Below are positions 53,884-62,845 of a stretch of DNA of 64,000 nt, in pieces. Every line of letters starts with the position of its first letter. The stretch's first letter is position 1. The stretch is taken from NCBI RefSeq assembly GCF_000018685.1, contig NC_010001.1, forward strand, positions 4,373,501-4,437,500, read 5' to 3'. A program made the translations under genes and the position numbers. Under the pieces are notes generated by a model. That model made no database searches and was not told the DNA's origin. It was given only the letters and a program-made list of their open reading frames with translations. This DNA is from Lachnoclostridium phytofermentans ISDg. GTDB taxonomy: Bacteria > Bacillota > Clostridia > Lachnospirales > Lachnospiraceae.

Positions 53884-54906
53884 TTATTTTGTTGACTCTT
53901 TTAAGATAACTTCATATTTTAGTAATGTTTTCTTCTCTATCTCAATGCCATTTAAATAATTAATTAATACTTTGCACGTCTCTACACCCAACTCTTTCAC
54001 ATCAAATTGTAATGTAGTAATAGAGATATTACGATTTTCTAATATCATGCTATTATAAAAAGATAGTAACTTCACATCTTCTGGCACCCGAATTCCTTTG
54101 CTATAAAAGGTTTTTAATACATAAGAACAAATCGTATCATCCATACAGATAATCGCATCTACATGCTTGTCTATGAGCTCCAATGCAGATTTCTCAGCTA
54201 CTATACTGGTTAATACATTAAGATGTACAATTTGCTTATCAACACTGATTCCAGTCTCTAATAGGGCATCCTTATATCCAGAATAACGGCTTAATGTAAC
54301 AATATGGGATTCATCCCCTCCGATTAAACCAATTCTTTTGTAACCTTTCATTAGCATGAGGCTTGTCAGTTCCTTACATGCACTGCGATGATCATTATCA
54401 ACTTGAATTACATCGTCATTTAATGATGTCCCAATTACAACAAAAGGAACTCCCTTTTCTATCAAATATTTTTCCGGTTTATCATCCACTAAGGTTCTAG
54501 TTAAAATCACTCCGTCTACTTTATGATTATCAATAATCCGCTCTAATTGAGACAAATCATTTTCATAACATACACACATTAAAACATCATAGTTAAATGT
54601 AGATGCAAATTCACTAATCCCCATGAGGCATTTTTGAAAGAAAGGTAAATCAACCAGATTATAATCCCCTGGTATGACTACCGCAATATTAAATGTCTTG
54701 GATTCAGCCAAGCTTTTCGCAATAAGATTTGGTTTATAGTTATTCTCAGCAATATAATTTAGTACACGATTCCTTGTACTTTCACCAACTCGACCCTTTC
54801 CAGATACCGCTCTTGAGACTGTTGTTTTTGATACTCCTAATGCATTAGCCACATCATCTATTGTTATTTTCTTTTGCCCATATCCGTAAAACGAATTCTG
54901 TCCCAC
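53884..54906 (-). CDS. LacI-family transcriptional repressor
   Basis: This 340-residue regulator has the helix-turn-helix and hinge ITIDDVANALGVSKTTVSRAVSGKGRVGESTRNRVLNYI, starting near residue 14. A periplasmic-binding-like effector domain follows (FNIAVVIPGDYN ... RIGLIGGDESHIVTLSRYSGY ... DAIICMDDTI). A 13-residue extra N-terminus precedes the domain. An operator sits before its own gene, and the same sequence lies before the sugar importer at 62.4 kb, so it probably controls galactan-derived sugar uptake and itself. Confidence 0.93.
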   Translation of the reverse strand: MGQNSFYGYGQKKITIDDVANALGVSKTTVSRAVSGKGRVGESTRNRVLNYIAENNYKPNLIAKSLAESKTFNIAVVIPGDYNLVDLPFFQKCLMGISEFASTFNYDVLMCVCYENDLSQLERIIDNHKVDGVILTRTLVDDKPEKYLIEKGVPFVVIGTSLNDDVIQVDNDHRSACKELTSLMLMKGYKRIGLIGGDESHIVTLSRYSGYKDALLETGISVDKQIVHLNVLTSIVAEKSALELIDKHVDAIICMDDTICSYVLKTFYSKGIRVPEDVKLLSFYNSMILENRNISITTLQFDVKELGVETCKVLINYLNGIEIEKKTLLKYEVILKESTK

Positions 54907-54959
54907 CGATAAACACCTCTTATCCTAATTAAATTATTTCTAAACAAAAATACACTTTA

Positions 54960-54977
54960 TGCGCAATCGGTTGCACA
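54960..54977. promoter_or_regulatory. LacI-type operator before the repressor gene
   Basis: TGCGCAATCGGTTGCACA is an 18-base LacI-family palindrome with a central CG and two mismatches. Its first 14 bases recur exactly at 62465. Confidence 0.85.
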
Positions 54978-55040
54978 TTTTTATAGTAACAGCTTTCTTG
55001 TAAAACGTCAACTTATAAAAAGAGAACGAACATCAGTATA

Positions 55041-55092
55041 AAAGCCAAGATTTATGAACCTTTTCCCCCACATGTCCATATTCTTGGCTTTT
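55041..55092 (-). terminator. Terminator after the galactanase gene
   Basis: AAAAGCCAAGA pairs with TCTTGGCTTTTT across a loop of about 29 bases, and the minus strand ends in CTTTTAT. It lies about 60 bases after the stop. Confidence 0.75.
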
Positions 55093-55151
55093 TACAAAAG
55101 TTAGTTGCTACCTCTTTCTAAAGCAGAAACGATAAAATATTGCTTAAATCT

Positions 55152-56696
55152 TTAGTTTACAATTTCAAGTCTCCACATCTGGCTTAACGCATTGGTGTCT
55201 GTTTGTTGCACCAAGGCCACGCCTTCCTCTGTTGAAGCATTCTGTACAGCTAAGAGTTTACCGCTTCCTCGATTGATCAGCTTATAATACCCATCTCCTG
55301 TGGAACCCAAACTCCATTGTTGGTTATTACCATTATTAGAGGTATACTGTATTACACTAGCTCCTTCACTGGTGGAAGCTCCTGATACATCCATTACCTT
55401 ACTGCTTAATACACTTTTTATGGTATAATAACCGCTACTATTTAGCGAGAAAGTCCATTTTTGACTACTCCATGCCCCATAACTATATTGCTCAAGGACA
55501 GCATTATCGCTTGTTGAGCCACCTCTTACATTAATTGCTTTCCCACTAAGTCGATTGGTTAGTATATATGTTTTGCTGGTATCAAAAGATGAGCTATTAT
55601 AGCGACAATCATAAAAAGCATCAATAGCTGTGGTGAACCTTAATTTTTTCCCAGAAACAACGCTGGTTGCTCCAAGCTTATAACGATCCGGAAGTACCGA
55701 GGAATTAGCCTCTGGTTCCCAGTAAAATACACCTAAACCTTTTCCGTTCGGAACAGCCTTCACCTTCTCAATGGTTGCTTTTAACAAGTTATAGGTATTG
55801 GCTGAATCTGTTTCAACCCCTCCCACTTCGCATACCATAACCTCTTTATTATAGCGAGATGCCATATCATTAAGGTTATTTGCCAAGTAAGAAATCGACT
55901 GTGTATAGTCACTTCCTATCCAATACGGATAGTAGGACATACCAATTACATCTGTTTTTCCACCATATTTAGTAATAAAATTATCAAAGAACCATCGAAA
56001 CGTTGTATTGTTATTACCATCTGCAAGATGAGTTACAACTTTAGTCGATTTGCTTACCGCTTTTACCGCATCATATCCACTATTCAGTAACTCTGTCAGC
56101 TGGCTAAAGTTATTACTGCTCTGTCCATAAGGTAATAACATACCGCTGTTAATCTCGTTCCCAACCTGAACCCACTCCGGATAGATTCCCTTTGTAGCTA
56201 GCTGAGACATAACAGAATAAGTATGATCATAAACATCTTTTTTCAGCTGAGTAAAGGTATGTGATGACCAAGCAGATGGTATGTCCTGATAGGCAGGGTC
56301 AGCAAAATGATCACTATAATGAAAATCAACCATAATTCGAAATCCCATTGATTTTGATCGTTCTGCCATATATATTAAGCCAGCCGCATCAGTATACCCC
56401 AGCATACATGTTGATCCATCCTTTTTCGTCCAAGTGAAATTGGATGGAGGATTTACAAACAAGCGTAATCGAATCGAATCAATTCCATGATCCTTTAGTA
56501 TCTGTAGTGCATCCTTTGTATAACCATAGTCATCAACCCAAGTTACACCTGATTTTTCTAACTGGCTTAACCAACCCACATCAGCACCATAAGCAAAACT
56601 AGTTGCCGCTTTCGTTTCTTTCGTATTAATTTGAAAACTAGTTAACATCATAATGAAGCAAAGAACTATGGATAATACTTTAATTTTTTTATCCAC
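55152..56696 (-). CDS. Secreted GH53 endo-beta-1,4-galactanase with C-terminal ricin-type (CBM13) domain
   Basis: This is a 514-residue secreted enzyme. The signal peptide covers about 1-31. The GH53 barrel starts FAYGADVGWLSQLEKSG, with acid/base Glu181 in QVGNEIN and nucleophile Glu290 in VMVCEVGG. It ends near 370 after LGVFYWEPEA. A beta-trefoil CBM13 domain (378-514) shows three QxW repeats (QKWTF, QQWSL, QMWRL). It cuts galactan side chains of plant pectin into galacto-oligosaccharides, which the importer at 59-62 kb probably takes up. Monocistronic, ribosome-binding site AAGGAGG. Confidence 0.95.
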   Translation of the reverse strand: MDKKIKVLSIVLCFIMMLTSFQINTKETKAATSFAYGADVGWLSQLEKSGVTWVDDYGYTKDALQILKDHGIDSIRLRLFVNPPSNFTWTKKDGSTCMLGYTDAAGLIYMAERSKSMGFRIMVDFHYSDHFADPAYQDIPSAWSSHTFTQLKKDVYDHTYSVMSQLATKGIYPEWVQVGNEINSGMLLPYGQSSNNFSQLTELLNSGYDAVKAVSKSTKVVTHLADGNNNTTFRWFFDNFITKYGGKTDVIGMSYYPYWIGSDYTQSISYLANNLNDMASRYNKEVMVCEVGGVETDSANTYNLLKATIEKVKAVPNGKGLGVFYWEPEANSSVLPDRYKLGATSVVSGKKLRFTTAIDAFYDCRYNSSSFDTSKTYILTNRLSGKAINVRGGSTSDNAVLEQYSYGAWSSQKWTFSLNSSGYYTIKSVLSSKVMDVSGASTSEGASVIQYTSNNGNNQQWSLGSTGDGYYKLINRGSGKLLAVQNASTEEGVALVQQTDTNALSQMWRLEIVN

Positions 56697-56926
56697 AAAA
56701 CTACCTCCTTTTTAATTTTTAATAAAACTTACTCCATTCTGTTACATTATTTTCAAGCATACTCATACATTTTACCGTCTCAATTCTTATGTCTTTTCTT
56801 ATGTCTTATGCATCTCTTCTTTTATACTTATCTTCTTTTATATCTTCACTTATGTTATCTTCTCACGCAATTCGTTTTTTATCGTTCCGGGTAGCAACAA
56901 TCCCTTCGTTCACACAACCTTTTTTA
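56697..56926. other. Intergenic region upstream of the galactanase gene
   Basis: About 230 pyrimidine-rich bases contain the galactanase promoter region. No perfect promoter hexamers or LacI-type palindrome was found here. Confidence 0.3.
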
Positions 56927-57139
56927 CTAATCAAAATCCGTAATACGATCCATCATCCTGCGATAACGAAATCTTGCCATCTCATTTTTCTCAAGGACAT
57001 CCTCTTCACTTCCTGTATATTGGCAGCGAAGGCAATAATATTCTTGTCTTTCCTTATCATAAAACATATCAATATCAATATCTCTTATAAAGCAAGATGG
57101 ACATCGATAATTTAATCTTCCTTTTCCAGCTTGAGCCAT
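56927..57139 (-). CDS. Small zinc-ribbon protein overlapping the upstream gene
   Basis: This 70-residue protein has two cysteine pairs, CPSC near residue 13 and CLRC near 36 (CPSC-x20-CLRC), a zinc-ribbon or rubredoxin-knuckle pattern. A charged helical tail follows. The ATG at 57139 lies inside the upstream gene, which ends at 57112 in another frame. GGAGG ten bases before it supports translation. Function unknown; coupling to the 610-residue protein suggests a joint role. Confidence 0.7.
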   Translation of the reverse strand: MAQAGKGRLNYRCPSCFIRDIDIDMFYDKERQEYYCLRCQYTGSEEDVLEKNEMARFRYRRMMDRITDFD

Positions 57140-58944
57140 GTTGCATATACCTCCTTATTCTTAAGAGTCGTCTGAAACCCGAGAGTAAACATAGGAGAAA
57201 ATGCATATCCTTCTTTGATATATCCTGTTGCACTCTCTTTGCTGCTTCTAACAGATACTTTGGTCTTAATCTGAGGTACAACTGCAGACACCAAGGTCGC
57301 TCCTGATAAATATTCCTCTCTACATTTATATTCGTATGATATCTGTTTCTTTTCGCTCTCTCCGATACATTCTAAGGTAATCCCTGTCATATCCTCAGAA
57401 TATTCTGTTGTTCCATAACAGCAAACCATATATTCGTTGATATCCACCTTTGCATCAGGATCTGACATACTTAGGATGGTACGTTCTATTTTTATCTCAG
57501 AACTTCCCTCCTCAAAATAATACCTTGTCTGTAGTTTCACAGTAAGATCGTAGAATTCTATTTCCACTGGATCTAATGTAAGAATTCGTGTATTTTCTTC
57601 TTTAGAGAACTTTGCTTTCGTCCTGCACAGACATAAATCTACTTCTTCTCCTTTGTAGACTAATTTGGCACTTCGTATCGTCCCCTCCCCTGCATAATGT
57701 GTAAAATAACCTGCTCGATATTTTTCTTGAATCAGAAATGGATAGGATGCATCGGTTATATGTTTTGTCCCAATACCAACTGGCCATTCTAGTTTCGAAA
57801 CATATGGACGTAAATCTACCAGCGCTCCTCCCTGATCCATATTCACACAGACACGTATAAATGGATCGAGGTACCAAAAGAGTTGTTTCTCCGAGCCATA
57901 TAAAATATCTTTCCATAAGGCACATTCTGGTTCCGTATATGTCTTTTTTTCACGGTAATAATCTGCAAACTCTGCCATTGTCATATCTGTTAACTCACCA
58001 AGCTTTTTTAACTCGCCATAATAAGCCATACCATCATCATAACTCTTAGCAAGAAGCTCATACGGAGCTTCCCATCTTCCCATCTTATTTAACCAACCCG
58101 GGCCAACAAACATCATATTATAGGCATAACCATTGTTATATTTCTCTAATGAACGGTATTGATCAATTATGTTATACAGATACGGATATTGATTATCACG
58201 ATAAATCATTCCTCTCAAAACATTTTGTGGGTGAGTTCCGAAATTGGAACCATTTCCGTCATAACAAGCAATCAAATCTCTGGATAAGTGAGGAATAGCA
58301 ACAATACCACTATCCTCATCTTCATTCGCTGCTGGAGCGTGGGTGTTTTGCTTGGATGGAATCCATGGATTCCAAGGGCCTCCGTCCATAAAGGTGTACC
58401 ATGAATTATTACAGGTATGATACGCTTTTGGACCTTCCTCAAAACAAGTTGCGACAGCACACTTAACGCTCGGATACTGCTTCTTTATGTAATTAATCAA
58501 ATCTGCATCCATGTAATAAGAGCCTGTCGACTCTGGATAGAACCCAAAGGTATCATAGAACTTTTGAAATACATCATTGACTATTGAAATCTTATCCGCC
58601 ATAGTAAACATCCAGATACAAAAGTCTTTTGTTTTATACTTATCACGAAATTCCTTACATGGAAGTCCTAACAAAGATAATGCTATTTCATCTCCATACA
58701 CCTCATGGTGTTCCTTAGCTATAGCAATCGCTTCTTCGTTAAAAAGACTGGCATAAGTCATCTGAATCGTCGTCTTTAAACCATATTTGTGAGCTGTTTC
58801 CTGCTGAAATCTAAAGATATCAAGAGATTCGGTTAATAAATCTTTTCTTGCTATATCTTCCTCTTTTCCATGTCCAGTTACCTTTTCTGCATATTCTGGC
58901 ACCATTTCTGGACGATGTATAATATTTAGTACGAATTTATCCAT
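57112..58944 (-). CDS. Conserved protein of unknown function in the galactan locus
   Basis: I do not recognise this 610-residue protein by family. It is cytoplasmic. The first 380 residues look like a TIM or seven-strand barrel with conserved-looking aromatic and acidic blocks (DFCIWMFTMADKISIVNDVFQ, FYPESTGSYYMDADL, YTFMDGGPWNPWIPSK). This resembles glycoside hydrolases or polysaccharide deacetylase-like proteins. The rest is beta-rich, as in accessory beta-sandwich domains. It lies between the importer and galactanase genes, with a leader palindrome and TAGAGG before the start. Hydrolysis or epimerisation of an imported oligosaccharide is plausible but unproven. Confidence 0.7.
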   Translation of the reverse strand: MDKFVLNIIHRPEMVPEYAEKVTGHGKEEDIARKDLLTESLDIFRFQQETAHKYGLKTTIQMTYASLFNEEAIAIAKEHHEVYGDEIALSLLGLPCKEFRDKYKTKDFCIWMFTMADKISIVNDVFQKFYDTFGFYPESTGSYYMDADLINYIKKQYPSVKCAVATCFEEGPKAYHTCNNSWYTFMDGGPWNPWIPSKQNTHAPAANEDEDSGIVAIPHLSRDLIACYDGNGSNFGTHPQNVLRGMIYRDNQYPYLYNIIDQYRSLEKYNNGYAYNMMFVGPGWLNKMGRWEAPYELLAKSYDDGMAYYGELKKLGELTDMTMAEFADYYREKKTYTEPECALWKDILYGSEKQLFWYLDPFIRVCVNMDQGGALVDLRPYVSKLEWPVGIGTKHITDASYPFLIQEKYRAGYFTHYAGEGTIRSAKLVYKGEEVDLCLCRTKAKFSKEENTRILTLDPVEIEFYDLTVKLQTRYYFEEGSSEIKIERTILSMSDPDAKVDINEYMVCCYGTTEYSEDMTGITLECIGESEKKQISYEYKCREEYLSGATLVSAVVPQIKTKVSVRSSKESATGYIKEGYAFSPMFTLGFQTTLKNKEVYATWLKLEKED

Positions 58945-59249
58945 TACAACCTCTATTCTGGCGCTTAAGCGCCTTTAGATAATGAAAGTAATTAGTGTGT
59001 TTATGAATTTTGCTTGCAAAATCATTTTCTCAATTTTAATATCACGCTAATCTAAGTCAGTATTAGAAACTAAGTATTTTAGACGCACTTTCCTAAGGGG
59101 AAGGGATTTTTCCCCCTTCTCCTATTTTCTATTTATCTATTTTTTGGCCCCCAATGGGACGGTTCTTTCGCATAACCTTTTTCCATGTATTTATTTTGTG
59201 ATTCTTATTCACAGCTTCAATGATATCTACACGTATATTTTGTGATCCA
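58945..59249. other. Intergenic region before the 610-residue protein gene
   Basis: It contains the palindrome GGCGCTTAAGCGCC (58960-58973) next to TAGAGG, almost identical to the one before the ROK gene. It also holds the hairpin GATTTTGCAAGCAAAATTC (59004-59023) and a G/C-rich stem GGGGAAGGG/CCCCCTTCTCC (59096-59123) that may end importer transcription. Confidence 0.55.
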
Positions 59250-60071
59250 TTATTTCACAGCTCCGGTAATGCCTTCCGTAAAATTCTTCTGTAGTACAAA
59301 GAAAATAAGTATAGTAGGTAAAGTACTAATCGACACCGCTAACATTAATACACCATAATTAATGGTATAGCCTGAAATTAAATTTGATATTAAGATAGGC
59401 ATGGTCTGACTTTTCTTATCTTGTAAGATAACCAGTGGCCATAAATAACTATTCCAAGCGTTCATAAAGGTAACGGTAATTGCTGCTGCATAAGTAGGCT
59501 TCATAATTGGGACAAAAATTCTGGTAAAGATTCGTATCTCTGACATACCCTCAAGTCTAGCAGCTTCCACAATTTCATAAGGAAAACTTCTGGAACTTTG
59601 ACGGAATAAAAAGATAAGAAATGCTGTTGATATGGATGGTAACATAAACCCTGCTGTCGTGTTGATTAGATTCATCTTACCAAACCAGGTAAATAACGGT
59701 ATCATAGTTGCTGCAAATGGTACCATCATAGAAAGTAGTAAGAGCTTCATAACGCCGTCTTTCCATTTGTCGTGATAAATTTCAAAAGCATATCCTGCAA
59801 GAGAACACACAAGTAAACTCATAATAGTGAGAACGAAGGCATTACGAAACGAATTTATAAGTGCCTGACCAATTTGGGTTGTTTGAACAAGCTGTTTAAA
59901 ATTATCCACTAAAGCAGTACCAAAGCTCATCTTTCCACGTATGACATCAAGACTTGTATTGGTCGCTGAGATTAACATCCAAAGCAGCGGAAATACAGAA
60001 ATAAACGAAACAAGGATTAAAAAAGCATAGGCAAAGAAATATCTAATTTTAGCTTTAGTCACGTTTATCAC
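59250..60071 (-). CDS. Sugar ABC transporter permease (MalG-like)
   Basis: This is a permease of about 273 residues with six helices and the EAA motif VEAARLEGMSEIRIFTRIFVPIMKP. It overlaps the partner permease gene by 17 bases, and starts at GTG 60071 or GTG 60062. It belongs to the CUT1 family of oligosaccharide importers. No ATPase gene is near; a shared MsmX-type ATPase is expected. Confidence 0.92.
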   Translation of the reverse strand: MINVTKAKIRYFFAYAFLILVSFISVFPLLWMLISATNTSLDVIRGKMSFGTALVDNFKQLVQTTQIGQALINSFRNAFVLTIMSLLVCSLAGYAFEIYHDKWKDGVMKLLLLSMMVPFAATMIPLFTWFGKMNLINTTAGFMLPSISTAFLIFLFRQSSRSFPYEIVEAARLEGMSEIRIFTRIFVPIMKPTYAAAITVTFMNAWNSYLWPLVILQDKKSQTMPILISNLISGYTINYGVLMLAVSISTLPTILIFFVLQKNFTEGITGAVK

Positions 60072-60939
60072 CTACTTTCATCTGAAGGAATGAGAGAACT
60101 GCAACCAATAAAAATACGATAAAGGATATGGTTGCTGCATACCCAAACTGCGGAGAATATTCAAACGATAATTTATATATGTACTGAGAAATAGAAATTG
60201 TCATATTGGCTGGCCCACCATTGGTTAAATTCTTCGTTTCATCAAATAACTGAAGCGTTCCATTGGTTGACATAATTGCAGTCAATAAAATAATGGGCTT
60301 TAATAACGGAATAGTAATCTTTCGAAATTGTTGTGATGCACTAGCACCATCAATTTTAGCAGACTCATAGATCTGTGGGTCAATATTTTGTAGGCCTGAT
60401 AAATAGAAAATCATATTGTATCCAGTCCATCTCCAGGTAATTGCAAGTATAATTATGATCCTCGCCGGCCAGATTTCACCAATCCAATTAATCGGTTTAT
60501 TGATGACGTTTAAATTCATTAATACTGAGTTTGCAAAACCATCGAGTGCAAACATAGATCGAAATATAATGGAATACGATACCAAGGATGTTGCACATGG
60601 TAAGAAGATCATTGTTCGAAATAATCCTTTACATTTTATCTTAGGGTTGTTTAATAAAGAAGCTAAAATTAATGCTAAGATAAGCATCAATGGTACCTGT
60701 ATAATTAGATAAATAAAGGTGTTCCCAAGTGCTGTCTTAAATAGGGAATCTTGAAATAACCTTTGATAATTATAGGTTCCAACAAATTCACTTGTCTTTC
60801 CAAATCCTTTTGTAAAGGATAGAAGAAAAGCTTTTATCATCGGATAGAAACTCATACCAGCAATCAAAAGTGTAGCAGGTAATAGGAATAACCAACTAAC
60901 TAGCTTTCTTCTTTTTTCCAAGGGTAAGCGTATTTTCAA
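60055..60939 (-). CDS. Sugar ABC transporter permease (MalF-like)
   Basis: This is a permease of about 294 residues with six helices and the EAA motif YESAKIDGASASQQFRKITIPLLKP. A TTG at 60939 is preferred because the site GGAGGAGG lies eight bases before it; a GTG nine bases earlier overlaps the site. It works with the overlapping MalG-like partner and the lipoprotein at 61107. Confidence 0.92.
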   Translation of the reverse strand: MKIRLPLEKRRKLVSWLFLLPATLLIAGMSFYPMIKAFLLSFTKGFGKTSEFVGTYNYQRLFQDSLFKTALGNTFIYLIIQVPLMLILALILASLLNNPKIKCKGLFRTMIFLPCATSLVSYSIIFRSMFALDGFANSVLMNLNVINKPINWIGEIWPARIIIILAITWRWTGYNMIFYLSGLQNIDPQIYESAKIDGASASQQFRKITIPLLKPIILLTAIMSTNGTLQLFDETKNLTNGGPANMTISISQYIYKLSFEYSPQFGYAATISFIVFLLVAVLSFLQMKVGDKRD

Positions 60940-61106
60940 AACCTGCACCTCCTCCTATTTCTTATAGGGGGTGATGTAAGAAGCACCCCTTGCTCTTACA
61001 CCACCCTCTAATGTTATCCTATAGAACCATTTCATTTCCAGCTAGAAATCTAATAGTAATTGAGCCATCTGAAATACTAATTATTTTCCTATCTTCACTC
61101 TTAATT

Positions 61107-62423
61107 TTATTGACCCATCTGGAATTCTAATTCTTTCTGAGCTTCACTGATTGCAGTATTATAATCCGTACCTGCTACAATCTTTGTAATCGCAGTACCG
61201 ATAGCATCCCTTGCTTCATAGTTGTATACGCCATAAGAAACCTGAGGCACCTTAGAAGCATACTCTGTTATCTTTAAGTAAATGGTATCTCCCCTAAAGA
61301 AATCTTGTGGTTTAGCATAAGCAGCACTTTCCCCAGCTGGTAAGTAAGTTGCTAATGCACCGGAAGATGGAAGAATTGTTTCATATAATTCCACGCTACC
61401 ACCAAATGTTGCACCTAAAAAGTCTGCTGCTACATCTTTATTTTTAGAATTCGCACATACTAGCCAAGAAGAGCCACCCTGGCTACTATAATTTGTAGCA
61501 CCCGCACATGATAATTTAGGAATATTGGTTACTCCCCATAAACCAGATTGATCTGCTGCACTTGTTACCGTAGCAATAATCCAACATCCGTTCATTGCAC
61601 CAGCTACTGTTGTACTATTAATACTACTTACATATTGATCCCAGTCATTTACTTCAACAAGTACACCGGATTTTTCTAATTCTACATATGTATCGATAAC
61701 TTCTTTTAAAACTGCGTTATCCTTAAAGTTTGGTTTACCATTCTCATCAAGTACCCAAGCACCTGCACTCTGCATCATAAGCATTAAGAGGTCTGGAGAA
61801 CCTGCTTGATTCGATAATAAAGGCTTTCCTGTCTTTTCAAGAACAACTTTACCTTTTTCAATAAATTCTTTCCATGTAATATTCGTAAAATCATCTATTG
61901 TGTATCCCGCTTGTTCTAAGATATCTGTCCTATAACAGGTAATTGCTGCGCCATTATCAAAAGGAACAGAATAATTTTTCCCATTTACAGTTCCTAATGC
62001 AGTTTTAAACGATGCAAATTGATCAAACTTAATACCGGAATTTGTTAGATCAAAAAACGCATCCGGATAGTTAATGATATTCTTAGCTAATGCATTGTCC
62101 TGCATTAATATAATATCAGGTAACGTGTTCGACTGCCCGGTAACTGCTGTAGTCAATTTAGTTTGGATATCATTCCAAGCAGTTTCAATTACTTCAACCT
62201 TTACATTTGGATGATCCTTTGCATAAATTTCGCCAGCAGTATCCATAGCAAAGCAGTTAAATTTCGGATCCCAACACCAAACCGTGAGTGTTACTTGGTC
62301 TGACGTTTTTGAACCTGCATTGTTACTACCTGTCTTTGACGAGCCATCGTTTTTGGAACATCCCGTAAATAGACAAGCTACCATTGCAATCATAAGAGTT
62401 ACACTTAACAATTTTCTCTTCAT
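61107..62423 (-). CDS. Sugar-binding lipoprotein of the ABC importer
   Basis: This 438-residue lipoprotein has lipobox LFTGC (Cys22) and a Ser/Asn/Gly linker. A type 1 solute-binding fold follows (VTLTVWCWDPKFNCFAMD, IILMQDNALAKNI, VPFDNGAAITCYRTDIL). The start at 62423 follows GGGAGG. A LacI-type operator lies 40 bases upstream, so it is probably derepressed by galactan products. It is the first gene of the importer operon. Confidence 0.93.
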   Translation of the reverse strand: MKRKLLSVTLMIAMVACLFTGCSKNDGSSKTGSNNAGSKTSDQVTLTVWCWDPKFNCFAMDTAGEIYAKDHPNVKVEVIETAWNDIQTKLTTAVTGQSNTLPDIILMQDNALAKNIINYPDAFFDLTNSGIKFDQFASFKTALGTVNGKNYSVPFDNGAAITCYRTDILEQAGYTIDDFTNITWKEFIEKGKVVLEKTGKPLLSNQAGSPDLLMLMMQSAGAWVLDENGKPNFKDNAVLKEVIDTYVELEKSGVLVEVNDWDQYVSSINSTTVAGAMNGCWIIATVTSAADQSGLWGVTNIPKLSCAGATNYSSQGGSSWLVCANSKNKDVAADFLGATFGGSVELYETILPSSGALATYLPAGESAAYAKPQDFFRGDTIYLKITEYASKVPQVSYGVYNYEARDAIGTAITKIVAGTDYNTAISEAQKELEFQMGQ

Positions 62424-62464
62424 ACCTAATCCTCCCAAATTTGTTTTAAAGAACGGGTTCTAAG

Positions 62465-62480
62465 TGCGCAATCGGTTGTT
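62465..62480. promoter_or_regulatory. LacI-type operator before the importer operon
   Basis: TGCGCAATCGGTTGTT shares 14 identical bases with the site at 54960 before the LacI-family gene. The right half is less symmetric. Confidence 0.8.
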
Positions 62481-62762
62481 CTTTATTATCAGTTTAATAT
62501 TATTACTATTTATTGTCAATGTATAATTTTTATAATATAGTTTTACTTATTTTAGTAATTATATACAATTCATATGATGTTATAGAATATTAAATACTCT
62601 ATTTATATTTATAATTGCAACCGCTAAACCAATTGATTTAACTGGATTTTATAGTACCATTTATTCAAATATAATCTACTTTTTGACATGTTTCCTATTT
62701 CCTTCTAAAAACCTAGCAATTTAGAACAAAAAAACTCGCGAACATTTCCTTGCTAAGAATAA
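62481..62762. other. Intergenic region upstream of the importer operon
   Basis: This A/T-rich stretch has one possible half-operator, TTGCAACCG near 62616, with CCAATTG 6 bases further on. No gene was found. Confidence 0.3.
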
Positions 62763-62800
62763 AAAACTTCCTTGATAGAAGTCTGCTATCAAGAAAGTTT
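62763..62800 (-). terminator. Terminator after the chemoreceptor gene
   Basis: On the minus strand AAACTTTCTTGATAG pairs with CTATCAAGGAAGTTT and runs into TTTTATT, about 45 bases after the stop. Confidence 0.85.
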
Positions 62801-62845
62801 CTCTTAATTATCTACTTTACACTATACTCTACAATTCCTTTTCTA

